NCBI GenBank assembly: GCA_033853925.1
Contig: JAWOLC010000022.1
Location: forward strand, 1 to 64,000
Origin: JANXPZ01 sp033853925
GTDB taxonomy: Bacteria; Eisenbacteria; RBG-16-71-46
DNA: 64,000 bases
Reading direction: 5' to 3'
Positions 1 through 8,320 of this stretch are shown here, one piece after another. How positions within the stretch are numbered: the first letter of the stretch is position 1; every line of letters starts with the position of its first letter. A model generated the notes under the pieces. That model worked only from the letters and a program-made list of their open reading frames with translations, searched no databases and had not been told where the DNA came from. The translations under genes and the position numbers were made by a program.

Positions 1-1
1 G

Positions 2-424
2 GGGGTGCACGCCGGCAAGAGCGTGTGGGTCGTGCCCAATCCCTACCGGGGTTACCGGAACATCCTCTCGCGTCCTTCGACCTGGGATCTGATCCCCAAC
101 GGGTCGGACCCCACCGGCACCCACATCGACTTCCTGGGGCTGCCGGCCGGCAAGTGGACGATCCGGATCTACACGGTCTCGGGCGACCTGGTCCAGACCC
201 TGCATTCCGAGGACCCGGTCAACGATTCGAACCGCGTCCCGGTCACGGGCTCGGATGGCATCGTGCGGCAGGGGTTCAACCGGCAGGAGGACAACGCCAA
301 CGATGGTCAGGCGCGCTGGAACCTGATCTCACGGAACGGGCAGGACATCGTGAGCGGGATCTACATCTTCACGGTGGAGTCCAGTAGTGGCACCCAACGT
401 GGCAAATTCGTGGTCATCCGCTAG
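2..424 (+). CDS. C-terminal end of a secreted protein with a FlgD/T9SS-like Ig domain (5'-truncated by window edge)
   Basis: The reading frame is open from the first bases and ends at the TAG before 425, so this is the tail of a larger gene. A GTG at 5 is unlikely to be the true start because the preceding codon is also open. The last ~130 residues look like the beta-sandwich that ends many secreted proteins of the FCB group: an early VVPNPYRG motif, then WTIRIYTVSGDLV, ARWNLISRNGQDI and SGIYIFTV, closing with GKFVVIR. In FlgD-like/type-9-sorting proteins this arrangement forms the C-terminal Ig-like domain used in export or anchoring. The PorV/PorQ-like gene follows after 27 bases, which fits a shared secretion role. 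The catalytic or binding part lies outside the window, so substrate and function cannot be given. Confidence 0.75.
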   Translation, partial: GVHAGKSVWVVPNPYRGYRNILSRPSTWDLIPNGSDPTGTHIDFLGLPAGKWTIRIYTVSGDLVQTLHSEDPVNDSNRVPVTGSDGIVRQGFNRQEDNANDGQARWNLISRNGQDIVSGIYIFTVESSSGTQRGKFVVIR

Positions 425-451
425 GCGCGGGAGCGAGAGAGGAGGATCGCA

Positions 452-1405
452 GTGAGAAAGGTCATCGCGGCGCTGGGCCTGGCGGGCCTGCTTGTCCCCG
501 GCTGGGCGGGCGCAGCCAATATCTTCGAGAAGGTCGGCACCTTCGACGGGCAGTTCCTCAAGATCGCAGTGGGGGCGCGGGCGGCGGGCATGGGTGGGGC
601 CTTCGTGGGGGTGGCGGACGACGCCACCGCCGTCTTCTGGAACGCCGCAGGCATCGCCCGCATCGATCCGGACAAGTCCGAGCTCTCGCTGAATCACGCG
701 AACTGGCCGGCCGATCTGTCCTTCGACCAGATCGGTTATGTCTTCCATCTGCGTCGGATCCCCGGCGCCTTCGCGGTCCACGCACGCTCGCTCAGCATGC
801 AGCCCATGGTGGAGACGACGGCCTACCAGCCGGATCCCAACGTGGGCACGGGGCGCACGTTCGACGCCGGCATGATGAGCGCCGGGCTGACCTACGCGCG
901 TTCCTTCACCGACAAGTTCAGCGCCGGCTTCACGGGCAACTTCATCAGCGAGGGGCTCGCGGAGTTCACGCAGCAGACCTTCGCCTTCGACGTGGGGACG
1001 CTGTACGACGTGGGCGCGATGGGGATGCGCATCGGCATGGCGATCTCGAACATCGGCTCGCAGATCAAGTTCATCGACCGGTCGGCGCGGCTGCCGGCGA
1101 TCTTCCGGGTCGGGACGTCGGCGGTGCTGATGCAGCGCGCCGATCAGAAGCTGACGGGATCGTTCGAGTTCTCCCATCCACCGGACAACTCGGAGCGCCT
1201 GAACGTGGGCGCCGAGTACGCGTTCCGCAAGTACCTGTACCTGCGGGGCGGCTACAACATCAACTACGACGCGGAGTCCCTGGCCGGAGGCGTCGGCTTC
1301 CACTTCCCGGTCTCCGTGGCCGGCATGGCCGATCTGGACTACGCCTATACGGACATGAAGGACCTGGGCGGTGCACACCGCTTCTCGCTCAAGTTCCTCT
1401 TCTGA
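452..1405 (+). CDS. PorV/PorQ family outer-membrane protein
   Basis: 317 residues, GTG start preceded by a gagaggagga ribosome site. Residues 1-21 form a clear signal peptide (MRKVIAALGLAGLLVPGWAG). The N-terminal mature part carries the family signature GARAAGMGGAFVGVADD (41-57) followed by VFWNAAGIA, as in PorV/PorQ and UPF0164 proteins. The remainder alternates short amphipathic strands and ends in aromatic FLKFLF, as expected for an outer-membrane beta barrel related to FadL. In type-9 secretion PorV carries cargo to the cell surface. Whether this copy does so is inference, supported by the T9SS/FlgD-like tail encoded just upstream. The GWxTD gene starts 25 bases downstream, so the three probably form one unit. 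Confidence 0.8.
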   Translation: MRKVIAALGLAGLLVPGWAGAANIFEKVGTFDGQFLKIAVGARAAGMGGAFVGVADDATAVFWNAAGIARIDPDKSELSLNHANWPADLSFDQIGYVFHLRRIPGAFAVHARSLSMQPMVETTAYQPDPNVGTGRTFDAGMMSAGLTYARSFTDKFSAGFTGNFISEGLAEFTQQTFAFDVGTLYDVGAMGMRIGMAISNIGSQIKFIDRSARLPAIFRVGTSAVLMQRADQKLTGSFEFSHPPDNSERLNVGAEYAFRKYLYLRGGYNINYDAESLAGGVGFHFPVSVAGMADLDYAYTDMKDLGGAHRFSLKFLF

Positions 1406-1430
1406 CGACCGGTCGTCGCGAGGTGGCCTC

Positions 1431-2906
1431 GTGACCCCGGAGCCGTGGACGCGCCCCTGGCAAGGGGCGCGTCTCCTTTTGACGTTGGGCCTCGCCCTGG
1501 CCGCCGGGCCCGCGCGGGCCGGGGGACCCGATCCCGGCCCGCTTCCCTGGCGCGTAGCCGGCCGGGTGGGCTTCACCGTGGACGCCGCCGCGTTCCCCGA
1601 TTCGGCCGGCTCCACGCTCGACGTCTACGTCCGGATCCCGCCGGCCACCGTCACGGCGCTGGCGCGAGACGACGATGGCCTCTCCCGGATCCGCCTGACG
1701 GCCCGGCTGCGGGGCGCCTACGGAGGTGGCCGGGGCCGGGAGCAGACCCAGGAGTTCGCCATCGAGCCCCAGGATTCGAGCGGGGGCTTCGGCAGGGTCG
1801 TGGGCCTGCGGTTTCCCGCGCGGGCGGGCCGGCATCGCCTGTTCGTGCGCGTGGACGACGTGCTCTCGCGCAAGCGCGGCCTCGTCTACTCGGGCCGGGC
1901 GGTGACGGAATCGGGCCAGGTCGAGGGCCAGCTCGAGGTGCCGGGAGCCCAGGAAGGGCGCGATCTGTCCGACATCGAGTTCGTCTGGACCGCGCGGAAG
2001 GGGGGGCCGCCCACGGCGTTCGAGCGCGGCGGCCGCACGCTCCTGCCCAACCCGGAGCGGCTCTACGGCCTCTACGAGAGCGAGCTGAGCATCGCCTTCA
2101 CCGCTCGCGGCGGCGAGGCGCGCCCGTGGCGGTGGGCCACGCGCGTCCTCGACGCGCAGGGCCAGGTGGCGGCCGAGCGCGAGAGCACCCAGGCGGTCGC
2201 GAGCGCCGAGCTGGCGGGGGGAGCCGTCCTCGACCTGTCCACGCAGCCCGCGGGCGGCTACGACCTCGAGCTGAGGGTCTGGCAGGAGGGGGACGAGAAG
2301 CCCCTCGTCCGGCGCGCGCGCTTCAGTATCGCCTGGCAGGTGGACTCCTGGATGCGCAACGCGCGGGACGTGCAGGACGACGTCCACTTCCTGCTGACGG
2401 CCGACGACGAGGATGCCTTCGCCCTGCTCTCCCCGGGCGAGCAGGAGCGCTACCTCGACGACTTCTGGCGCGCGCGCGACCCGTCGCCGGGGACCGGCAA
2501 GAACGAGGCGCGCGAGGCGTACCTCCAGCGCGTCGCCTACGCGAACCAGCACTGGACGCGGCCGGCACTGGGCAAGGGGATGTTCTCCGACATGGGGCGC
2601 GTGTTCATCCGCTACGGGGAGCCGAGCGAGATCGTGAACCAGGTGATCCCCACGGGCGACGAGTCGCTGGACGGGATCCTCGATCAGCTCTCGCTCGACG
2701 AGGATCGCGCGCTCGGCGACGTGCACTCGAAGGGGCCGGGGGGAGACCAGCGTCCGTTCGAGCTGTGGATCTACGAGGGACCGATCGTGCCGCCTCCGGA
2801 TGCCGATCCCGCGGCGGCCGATCGCCTGCGCCGCCGGCGTCTCCTCTTCCTCTTCGTGGACGAGCGCGGGACGGGGGACTTCCGGCTGCGCTACTCCACC
2901 GAGTGA
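1431..2906 (+). CDS. GWxTD domain-containing exported protein
   Basis: 491 residues from GTG 1431, which has GAGGTGG just upstream; a longer frame exists but would run back into the preceding gene. The start region is a signal peptide (LLLTLGLALAAGPARAGG). The central part (roughly 20-300) resembles beta-sandwich domains. From about residue 305 to the end lies the GWxTD domain: VHFLLTADDEDAFALLSPGE, FWRARDPSPGTGKNEAREA and MFSDMGRVFIRYGEPSEI (about 384-401). The domain is common in secreted proteins of high-GC FCB and Acidobacteria-like genomes; its biochemical role is not established. It follows the PorV-like gene closely and is the last gene before the glycolytic block. The name rests on the domain only. 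Confidence 0.8.
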   Translation: MTPEPWTRPWQGARLLLTLGLALAAGPARAGGPDPGPLPWRVAGRVGFTVDAAAFPDSAGSTLDVYVRIPPATVTALARDDDGLSRIRLTARLRGAYGGGRGREQTQEFAIEPQDSSGGFGRVVGLRFPARAGRHRLFVRVDDVLSRKRGLVYSGRAVTESGQVEGQLEVPGAQEGRDLSDIEFVWTARKGGPPTAFERGGRTLLPNPERLYGLYESELSIAFTARGGEARPWRWATRVLDAQGQVAAERESTQAVASAELAGGAVLDLSTQPAGGYDLELRVWQEGDEKPLVRRARFSIAWQVDSWMRNARDVQDDVHFLLTADDEDAFALLSPGEQERYLDDFWRARDPSPGTGKNEAREAYLQRVAYANQHWTRPALGKGMFSDMGRVFIRYGEPSEIVNQVIPTGDESLDGILDQLSLDEDRALGDVHSKGPGGDQRPFELWIYEGPIVPPPDADPAAADRLRRRRLLFLFVDERGTGDFRLRYSTE

Positions 2907-2940
2907 CGCGCTCGCCTGCCAGCAGCCCGCCCGCCAACGC

Positions 2941-2969
2941 TTGACCACCCCCGCACCATCGGGCATAGT
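2941..2969 (+). promoter_or_regulatory. candidate sigma70-type promoter for the pfkA remnant/gap unit
   Basis: TTGACC at 2941-2946, 17-base spacer, CATAGT at 2964-2969. It stands in the 130-base space between the GWxTD gene and the pfkA remnant and matches the promoter-like pattern that recurs in this window. No transcript data. Confidence 0.45.
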
Positions 2970-3035
2970 CCGGCGGATTCACCGTCTACTTCCTGTCGTC
3001 CCTCACCGTCGCCCCCTCGGGGATGGAGCGTCAGC

Positions 3036-3397
3036 ATGCGTCTCGGCATTCTGACCGGAGGCGGGGACTGCCCCGGGCTCAATGCCATCATCCGGGCGGC
3101 CGCCGTGCACGCCAACCGCACTCACCAGGGGCACATCCTGGGCTTCGAGGACGGCTGGCGGGGGCTCTTCGAGTCCCGGATCCGCGACCACGATCTGCCG
3201 ACGATCGAGGGCATCCCCCCTCGGGGCGCCTCGCGCATGGGGTGGCGGCCGTGGACCTGGCCGTGCAGGGGGAATTCGGCCGCATGGTGACCGTGCAGGG
3301 CGGACAGATCACGTCCGTGGAGCTGTCCGTGGCCCGCAAGGGGCCGCGACCGGTCCCGCCGGAGCTGCTGGACACGGCGAGGATCTTCTTCGGATGA
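3036..3397 (+). pseudogene. pfkA: 6-phosphofructokinase remnant: internal deletion plus frameshift
   Basis: The first 67 codons read as a normal PfkA N-terminus: MRLGILTGGGDCPGLNAIIR, then GFEDGWRGLFE and GIPPRG. A G-run at 3239-3242 then breaks the frame. Shifting by one base there gives VAAVDLAVQGEFGRMVTVQG to a TGA at 3395-3397, which is the normal PfkA C-terminus. Restored, the product would be about 120 residues against roughly 320-360 for the family. The whole middle is missing, including the catalytic Asp region and most substrate-binding loops. At the junction the residues ASRMG could come from either the N-terminal SR motif or the C-terminal ASRMG, suggesting loss between short similar sequences. 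It has its own promoter-like site and precedes gap, so glycolytic context is intact. Real decay and a collapsed or misassembled contig are both possible. Confidence 0.75.
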
Positions 3398-3469
3398 CGC
3401 GCTCCGGCCCCCCGGCGGGGACCGGAAGGACGAGCGGGTCGAACCCCGCCACATAGAGAGGGACGTGCA

Positions 3470-4468
3470 ATGCCACTTCGGGTAGGAATCAACGGATTCG
3501 GCCGGATCGGCCGGCTCGTGGTGCGGGCGGCCGTGAACCGCGGTCTGCCCATCGAGTTCGTGGCGGTCAACGACATCACGGACGCGCCGACGCTGGCCCA
3601 CCTGCTCAAGTACGACTCGGTGCACCGCGTCTGGCCGCGCGCGGGCAAGGCCGTGGACGGGCACCTGGACGTCGCCGGCAAGCGCATCCAGGTGTTGAGC
3701 GAGAAGGATCCGGCGAAGCTCCCCTGGAAGTCGCTGGGCGTGGAGGTCGTGCTGGAGTCCACGGGCAAGTTCACCGATCGGCAGGGCGCGGCCCAGCATC
3801 TGGCGGCGGGGGCGCGCGGCGTACTGATCTCGGCTCCGGCCAAGGGCGGCGATCTCACCTTCGTGATCGGCGTCAACGACCAGCTCTACGACAAGGCCAA
3901 GCACCAGGTCGTGAGCATCGGCTCGTGCACGACGAACTGCCTGGCGCCCGTGGCCAAGGTGCTGAACGACTCGTTCGGCATCGAGCGCGGCTTCATGACC
4001 ACGATCCATGCCTACACGAACGATCAGCGAATCCTGGACCTGCCCCACAAGGACCTGCGGCGGGCGCGCGCGGCGGCGATGAGCATGATCCCGACCTCGA
4101 CGGGCGCGGCGAAGGCCATCGGCGAGGTGCTGCCCGAGCTCAAGGGCAAGCTGGACGGCCTGGCCGTCCGCGTGCCGACGCCGAGCGGCTCGCTCGTGGA
4201 CCTGGTGGTCGAGACCCGGAAGAGCACGAGCAAGGACGAGGTGAACGCGGCCATGAAGGCGGCGGCGGACGGGCCGATGAAGGGCATCCTCGAGTACTGC
4301 ACGGACCCCATCGTCTCCACGGACGTGATCGGCAATTCGCACAGCAGCGTGTTCGACTCCCTCTCCACGAACGTCATGGGCGGCAATCTGGTGAAGATCC
4401 TCTCCTGGTACGACAACGAGTGGGGCTTCTCCGAGCGCGTCGCGGACGCCCTGCTGAAGATGGCGTAG
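3470..4468 (+). CDS. gap: Type I glyceraldehyde-3-phosphate dehydrogenase
   Basis: 332 residues, full family length. Catalyses NAD(P)-dependent oxidation and phosphorylation of glyceraldehyde 3-phosphate to 1,3-bisphosphoglycerate in the cytosol. The N-terminus has the Rossmann motif GINGFGRIGR. The catalytic cysteine lies in SIGSCTTNCLAP (Cys about 153) and the partner histidine in TTIHAYTNDQ. The conserved WYDNEWGFSERV is near the C-terminus. Start ATG 3470 has GAGAGGGACG upstream. pgk begins 9 bases after the stop and tpiA overlaps pgk, so gap-pgk-tpiA is a single lower-glycolysis operon. A CATAGA at 3452-3457 could give an internal promoter, but it has no convincing -35. Confidence 0.96.
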   Translation: MPLRVGINGFGRIGRLVVRAAVNRGLPIEFVAVNDITDAPTLAHLLKYDSVHRVWPRAGKAVDGHLDVAGKRIQVLSEKDPAKLPWKSLGVEVVLESTGKFTDRQGAAQHLAAGARGVLISAPAKGGDLTFVIGVNDQLYDKAKHQVVSIGSCTTNCLAPVAKVLNDSFGIERGFMTTIHAYTNDQRILDLPHKDLRRARAAAMSMIPTSTGAAKAIGEVLPELKGKLDGLAVRVPTPSGSLVDLVVETRKSTSKDEVNAAMKAAADGPMKGILEYCTDPIVSTDVIGNSHSSVFDSLSTNVMGGNLVKILSWYDNEWGFSERVADALLKMA

Positions 4469-4477
4469 GGGGCGACC

Positions 4478-5677
4478 ATGGGCGAAGCGAAGAAGGGCCT
4501 CAAGGACATCCGGCCGGAGGGCAAGCGCGTGCTCGTCCGCGTGGACTTCAACGTGCCGGTCAAGGACGGCGAGGTCGGCGACGACACGCGCATCGTGGCC
4601 GCGCTGCCGACGATCCGCTACCTGCTTGAGAAGAGGGCGCGGGTCGTGCTCATGTCGCACCTGGGGCGGCCCAAGGGTGGACCGGACACGAAGAACAGCC
4701 TCAAGCCCGTGGCCGTCCGCCTGGAGCGCCTGCTCCGCCAGCCGGTGGCGTTCGCGCCCGATTGCGTGGGCCCCGAGGTCGAAGCGATGGCCCGCGCCCT
4801 CGCGGACGGGCAGGTGCTGCTGCTCGAGAACCTGCGCTTCCACGCGGAGGAGGAGGCGAACGATCCCGCCTTCGCCCAGCAGCTCGCCCGGCTGGGAGAG
4901 ATCTACGTGAACGACGCCTTCGGCACGGCGCATCGCGCGCACGCCTCCACGGAAGGAGTGGCGCGGGTCCTGCGGCCGGCCGTGGCCGGGTTCCTGATGC
5001 AGAAGGAGCTGGACTACCTCGGGCGCGCCCTGGACAACCCGCAGAGGCCCTTCGCCGCGCTGTTGGGTGGCGCCAAGATCTCGGGCAAGATCGATGTGCT
5101 GAACAACCTCCTGGGCAAGGTGGACCGCCTGCTCGTGGGGGGCGCGATGATGTTCACCTTCCTCAAGGCGCAGGGGCGCCCGATCGGCAAGTCGCTGGTC
5201 GAGGACGACCGGGTCGGCATGGCGCGCGATCTGCTGGCGAAGGCGAAGGAGCGCGGCGTGGACCTGGTGCTGCCCGTCGACTGCCTGGCCTCCACCGCGG
5301 CCGACGGCAGCGCGCCCGGGCGCCCGCTCGCGCTGGACCGGCTGGGCCCCGAGGACATGGGGGTGGACATCGGCCCCGAGACGGTGAGCCTGTTCGCCGC
5401 CCGGCTGCGGGACGCGAAGACCGTGGTCTGGAACGGGCCGATGGGCATCTTCGAGGTGCCGGCCTTCGCCGCCGGGACGGTCGGAGTCGCCCGGGCCCTG
5501 GCGCAGCTCACGGGCAAGGGGGCGATCACGGTCGTGGGCGGTGGCGATTCGGTCGCGGCTATTCAGCAGGCGGGCCTGGCCGACCAGTTCTCCCATCTGT
5601 CCACCGGCGGCGGCGCCTCGCTCGAGTTCCTCGAGGGCAAGGTGCTTCCCGGCGTGGCCGCGCTGGACGACGCCTGA
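4478..5677 (+). CDS. pgk: Phosphoglycerate kinase
   Basis: 399 residues, normal length. Transfers the acyl phosphate of 1,3-bisphosphoglycerate to ADP. Visible motifs in order: RVDFNVPVKDG (substrate-binding N-domain), SHLGRPKGG, FGTAHRAHAS, LLGGAKISGKIDVL (hinge and nucleotide side), WNGPMGIFEVPAFAAGT, and the C-terminal nucleotide loop VVGGGDSVAA. The ATG lies 9 bases after gap. The stop codon shares one base with the tpiA start (TGATG), so the two are translationally coupled. Confidence 0.96.
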   Translation: MGEAKKGLKDIRPEGKRVLVRVDFNVPVKDGEVGDDTRIVAALPTIRYLLEKRARVVLMSHLGRPKGGPDTKNSLKPVAVRLERLLRQPVAFAPDCVGPEVEAMARALADGQVLLLENLRFHAEEEANDPAFAQQLARLGEIYVNDAFGTAHRAHASTEGVARVLRPAVAGFLMQKELDYLGRALDNPQRPFAALLGGAKISGKIDVLNNLLGKVDRLLVGGAMMFTFLKAQGRPIGKSLVEDDRVGMARDLLAKAKERGVDLVLPVDCLASTAADGSAPGRPLALDRLGPEDMGVDIGPETVSLFAARLRDAKTVVWNGPMGIFEVPAFAAGTVGVARALAQLTGKGAITVVGGGDSVAAIQQAGLADQFSHLSTGGGASLEFLEGKVLPGVAALDDA

Positions 5678-6471
5678 TGGCCGCCGTCTGGCCGCGCCGG
5701 CCTCGGCTCGTCGCCGGCAACTGGAAGATGAACAAGACCGCTCCGGAAGGCGCGGCGCTGGCGCGCGAGCTGCTCGCCCTGGCCGGAGGAGCGCGCTCCG
5801 CGTGCGAGATCCTGCTCTGCCCGCCTTTCCCGGCCCTGGCGGCCGTGGGCGGCGCGCTCGAGGGGAGCCCGGTTCACCTCGGCGCCCAGAATCTGCATCC
5901 CGCGACCCACGGCGCCTTCACGGGGGAGGTTTCCGGGGCGATGCTCAAGGCGATCGGCTGCCGCTTCGTGATCGTGGGGCATTCCGAGCGCCGCCATGGC
6001 CTGGGGGAGAGCGACGAGCTGGTGGGGCAGAAGCTGCGCGCCGCCCAGCGCGACGGGCTGATCCCGATCGTGTGCGTGGGAGAGACCCTGGCCGAGCGCG
6101 AATCGGGAAAGACGGCCGAGATCCTCGTGCGCCAGACTCGAGCCGCCTACGAGGGGCTCGACGCGGGGCAGGCCGGGGCAACGGTCGTGGCCTACGAGCC
6201 GGTCTGGGCGATCGGCACCGGCAAGGTGGCCACCGTCGAGCAGGCTCGGGAGGCGCATCAGATCCTGCGCGAGACGCTGGAGCGCGTCGTGGGGCCGGGC
6301 ACGGGGGGGCGCGCCTGCCTCCTCTACGGGGGCAGCGTCACGGCGGCCAGCGCTCCCTCGCTCTTCGCGGACGAGGACGTGGACGGGGCGCTCGTGGGCG
6401 GCGCCTCGCTGGACGCCGCTTCGTTCTGGCGCATCGTCTCCGCGGCCGCGACGGGCGGCCAGAGAGTTTGA
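5677..6471 (+). CDS. tpiA: Triosephosphate isomerase
   Basis: 264 residues. Interconverts dihydroxyacetone phosphate and glyceraldehyde 3-phosphate. ATG 5677 overlaps the pgk stop (TGATG) and puts GNWKMNK at the expected N-terminal position; longer in-frame extensions would lie inside pgk. Catalytic His is in GHSERR (about 102) and catalytic Glu in AYEPVWAIGTG (about 174). The phosphate loop LLYGGSV and the late VGGASL are present, consistent with a (beta/alpha)8 barrel. Its last bases overlap the -35 element proposed for secG, so secG may be both co-transcribed and separately promoted. Confidence 0.95.
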   Translation: MAAVWPRRPRLVAGNWKMNKTAPEGAALARELLALAGGARSACEILLCPPFPALAAVGGALEGSPVHLGAQNLHPATHGAFTGEVSGAMLKAIGCRFVIVGHSERRHGLGESDELVGQKLRAAQRDGLIPIVCVGETLAERESGKTAEILVRQTRAAYEGLDAGQAGATVVAYEPVWAIGTGKVATVEQAREAHQILRETLERVVGPGTGGRACLLYGGSVTAASAPSLFADEDVDGALVGGASLDAASFWRIVSAAATGGQRV

Positions 6472-6497
6472 CGGATGCCCGAGGCGATTGCTAGTCT
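6468..6497 (+). promoter_or_regulatory. candidate promoter for secG and tRNA-Leu
   Basis: TTGACG at 6468-6473, overlapping the end of tpiA, then an 18-base spacer and TAGTCT at 6492-6497 (or 17 bases and CTAGTC). The same -35/-10 pair recurs at 49388-49417. Confidence 0.5.
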
Positions 6498-6572
6498 CTT
6501 CGGCTGCCTTGGGTGCCAGCGCTCGTGGCCCCCGGCGATCGCCCCCGACTCGAGCACGTTCCCGAGGGTCTC

Positions 6573-6944
6573 ATGTTCGGCTTACTGATCGTCTTCCATC
6601 TGCTCATCTGCCTGGCCTTGGTCAGCGTCGTGCTCATGCAGTCGGGAAAGGGTGGCGGGCTCGCGGGCGGCGCCTTCGGCGGCTCGGCTCAGACCGTGTT
6701 CGGAGGTCGCGGGGCCACGGACTTCCTGACCCGCGCGACCATGGTGCTCGCCGGCCTCTTCTTCCTCACCTCGCTGATTCTCGCCCTGCTGAGCACGAAC
6801 ATGGCCGGGGGGTCGAAGAGCCTGATCCAGCAGGAAGCGCGCAAGGCATCGAGCAGCGCGCCGGCCCAGCTTCCGGGAGGGCAGGGGCAGCAGGGGACGG
6901 GTGGCGCGCCCAGGGCGCCAGCCGCGCCGTCCGGCGGGCGCTGA
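6573..6944 (+). CDS. secG: Preprotein translocase subunit SecG
   Basis: 123 residues from ATG 6573; a longer in-frame start at 6513 would put hydrophilic residues before the first membrane segment and overlap the leader. SecG assists SecYE in protein export across the inner membrane. Two membrane helices are visible (FGLLIVFHLLICLALVSVVL and ATMVLAGLFFLTSLILALL). They are joined by the diagnostic loop MQSGKGGGLAGGAFGGSAQT-VFGGRGATDFLTR. The C-terminal tail is Gly/Pro/Gln-rich and low-complexity. Placement after tpiA (glycolysis then secG then a tRNA-Leu) is a widespread bacterial gene order. Confidence 0.93.
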   Translation: MFGLLIVFHLLICLALVSVVLMQSGKGGGLAGGAFGGSAQTVFGGRGATDFLTRATMVLAGLFFLTSLILALLSTNMAGGSKSLIQQEARKASSSAPAQLPGGQGQQGTGGAPRAPAAPSGGR

Positions 6945-6964
6945 CGCTCGCGCAAGTTGCGATT

Positions 6965-7049
<85 letters not shown>

Positions 7050-7055
7050 GAATCG

Positions 7056-7084
7056 CGAGGCCTCGCCGAATAGGCGGGGCCTCG
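7056..7084 (+). terminator. hairpin after tRNA-Leu
   Basis: CGAGGCCTCGCC, loop GAATA, then GGCGGGGCCTCG: a 12-bp stem with a single G-T wobble, 6 bases beyond the tRNA CCA. There is no T-run after it, as with the other hairpins in this window. Likely ends the tpiA/secG/tRNA transcript. Confidence 0.55.
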
Positions 7085-7308
7085 GTGTGTCAGGGGTTGT
7101 GCTCGTCTCCTGGGGGCCAGCCGAGGCGATGCGAGAGGGCGTCTGTGCCGCGCTTGTGCGTGCGCAATCCTCTCGGAGCGATCGCGCATGCCACTCGATT
7201 CTCCTAACAACACTGCGCGGCTGCGGGGTATCCTCGACTCTTGTGGGTGTCGTCCGCACTGGTCGCCGGCCTCGCCTGCGCGGCCGGCGCCTTGCTTGGG
7301 AGGCCGCC

Positions 7309-7497
7309 ATGAGAAGACGTTTCCGCGCCCTTCGCGGCAACGGCGGCATCACGGACACGGACCAGAACTCCGCTGACTTCACGATCGTGAACGCGAGCAG
7401 CGTCACGCTCCACAACACGGGCTCGGGGACGAACCCGGGCTGTTTCGTTCCGACGGTCCGGCAGACTTGGGGACGGCTCAAGAGCATCTACCGCTAA
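7309..7497 (+). pseudogene. orphan C-terminal fragment of a secreted protein
   Basis: A 62-residue frame from ATG 7309. It reads RGNGGITDTDQNSADF near the start and ends TWGRLKSIYR. That end is like the tails of lamin-tail-domain or nuclease-like secreted proteins that I recall from high-GC FCB genomes; the resemblance is from memory and not proven. There is no signal peptide and nothing recognisable before the fragment. The most economical reading is the 3' remnant of a larger gene whose front is gone. Codon choice is less GC3-extreme than in neighbouring housekeeping genes. It could be a small intact gene of unknown function. Confidence 0.4.
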
Positions 7498-7535
7498 GGC
7501 GACTCCGAAGAGGTGTAGCAGTTGGGCGGGTGCCG

Positions 7536-8180
7536 ATGAAGAGATCTCCGCGCTTCTGGATCTTCTTGGTCGTGCTCGGGGTCGTCGCGTTCGGGCGGTT
7601 GGACGTCGCCCTCTACACGGCGCCCGGCGGCCGGCAGGTCCATGTCCCGCACCGGCAGGACTTCGACAGTCCACCCCTCGTCCTCGGTCTCCCGACGGAC
7701 GGCTGCCGCGTCTTCGTCGGGAACCAGAGTTCGGGCGTTCCGCTCTCGTGGAGGTGGACCGGCCAGTGCGTGGACATGTGCCAGGACACGATTGGGCCCG
7801 CGGCCATAGAAGGGAAGGCCGCCGTCCTGGCCCTCTCACCGGGCCCCGGGCTGGCGATCGGGTTCCGCAACCCTCGTCTCACGCTTTTCGGCTTCACCTG
7901 GCGCCGTCCGGTCCTCACCTCGGTCGCGTTCGTCTTCCCGGCCATCGAGTTGAGGCGGTGCGAGTGCGGCATCCTCGTGCTGCAGGCACCGGATGGACGC
8001 GCATTGATGTGGCTCCTCGTCTGGAACTCGTTCGCGCGATCCGAGGGCGGGTTGGACTTCATGACGCCGAGCCGGAGACAGGTGGGACTGCTGTGGCCAA
8101 CGTGGGGAGGAGGCTGGGGCGTGTGGATCTGGAACTTGCTGGTGCAGCAGGAATCGCGCTTCGCGACGCCTCCGAGGTGA
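7536..8180 (+). CDS. hypothetical protein with N-terminal membrane anchor
   Basis: 214 residues from ATG 7536. A single hydrophobic stretch near the start (FWIFLVVLGVVAFGRLDVAL) suggests a signal anchor, with the rest outside the cytoplasm. Cysteine pairs (QCVDMC, RRCECG) could form disulfides after export. The protein is rich in Trp and aromatics toward the end (LLWPTWGGGWGVWIWNLL). I do not recognise the family. It lies alone between the gene fragment and a convergent tlpA-like gene, and it uses codons such as AGA, TCT and TTG that are rare in the neighbours. It is called as a gene because the frame is open with high GC at third positions and has a membrane anchor. Confidence 0.5.
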   Translation: MKRSPRFWIFLVVLGVVAFGRLDVALYTAPGGRQVHVPHRQDFDSPPLVLGLPTDGCRVFVGNQSSGVPLSWRWTGQCVDMCQDTIGPAAIEGKAAVLALSPGPGLAIGFRNPRLTLFGFTWRRPVLTSVAFVFPAIELRRCECGILVLQAPDGRALMWLLVWNSFARSEGGLDFMTPSRRQVGLLWPTWGGGWGVWIWNLLVQQESRFATPPR

Positions 8181-8261
8181 CCGGAGACCTGCGTTCGGCG
8201 GCGGGGTCGGACGCGGACATGAAGAAGCTGTAGCGGCGATCGTCCCGAGCCCGAACGCCAA

Positions 8262-8288
8262 GAGCCACGCGAGGCGATCGCGTGGCTC
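8262..8288. terminator. perfect 11-bp hairpin between convergent genes
   Basis: GAGCCACGCGA, loop GGCGA, TCGCGTGGCTC: an exact inverted repeat between the 3' ends of the 7536-8180 gene and the tlpA-like gene. A bidirectional terminator is the simplest reading. Confidence 0.65.
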
Positions 8289-8320
8289 CTTCGCTTGCGG
8301 GCCCGGGGGGCCTCCCGCCC

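Noticed and set aside
3122..5596. Long minus-strand open frame over gap and pgk
   Set aside because: Shadow of strongly conserved genes; no motif or signal in its translation.
7241..7311. Short hydrophobic frame from TTG before the 7309 fragment (LWVSSALVAGLACAAGALLG)
   Set aside because: Could be a signal peptide in another frame, but only 23 codons, a weak start and no ribosome site; possibly the remains of the same lost gene.
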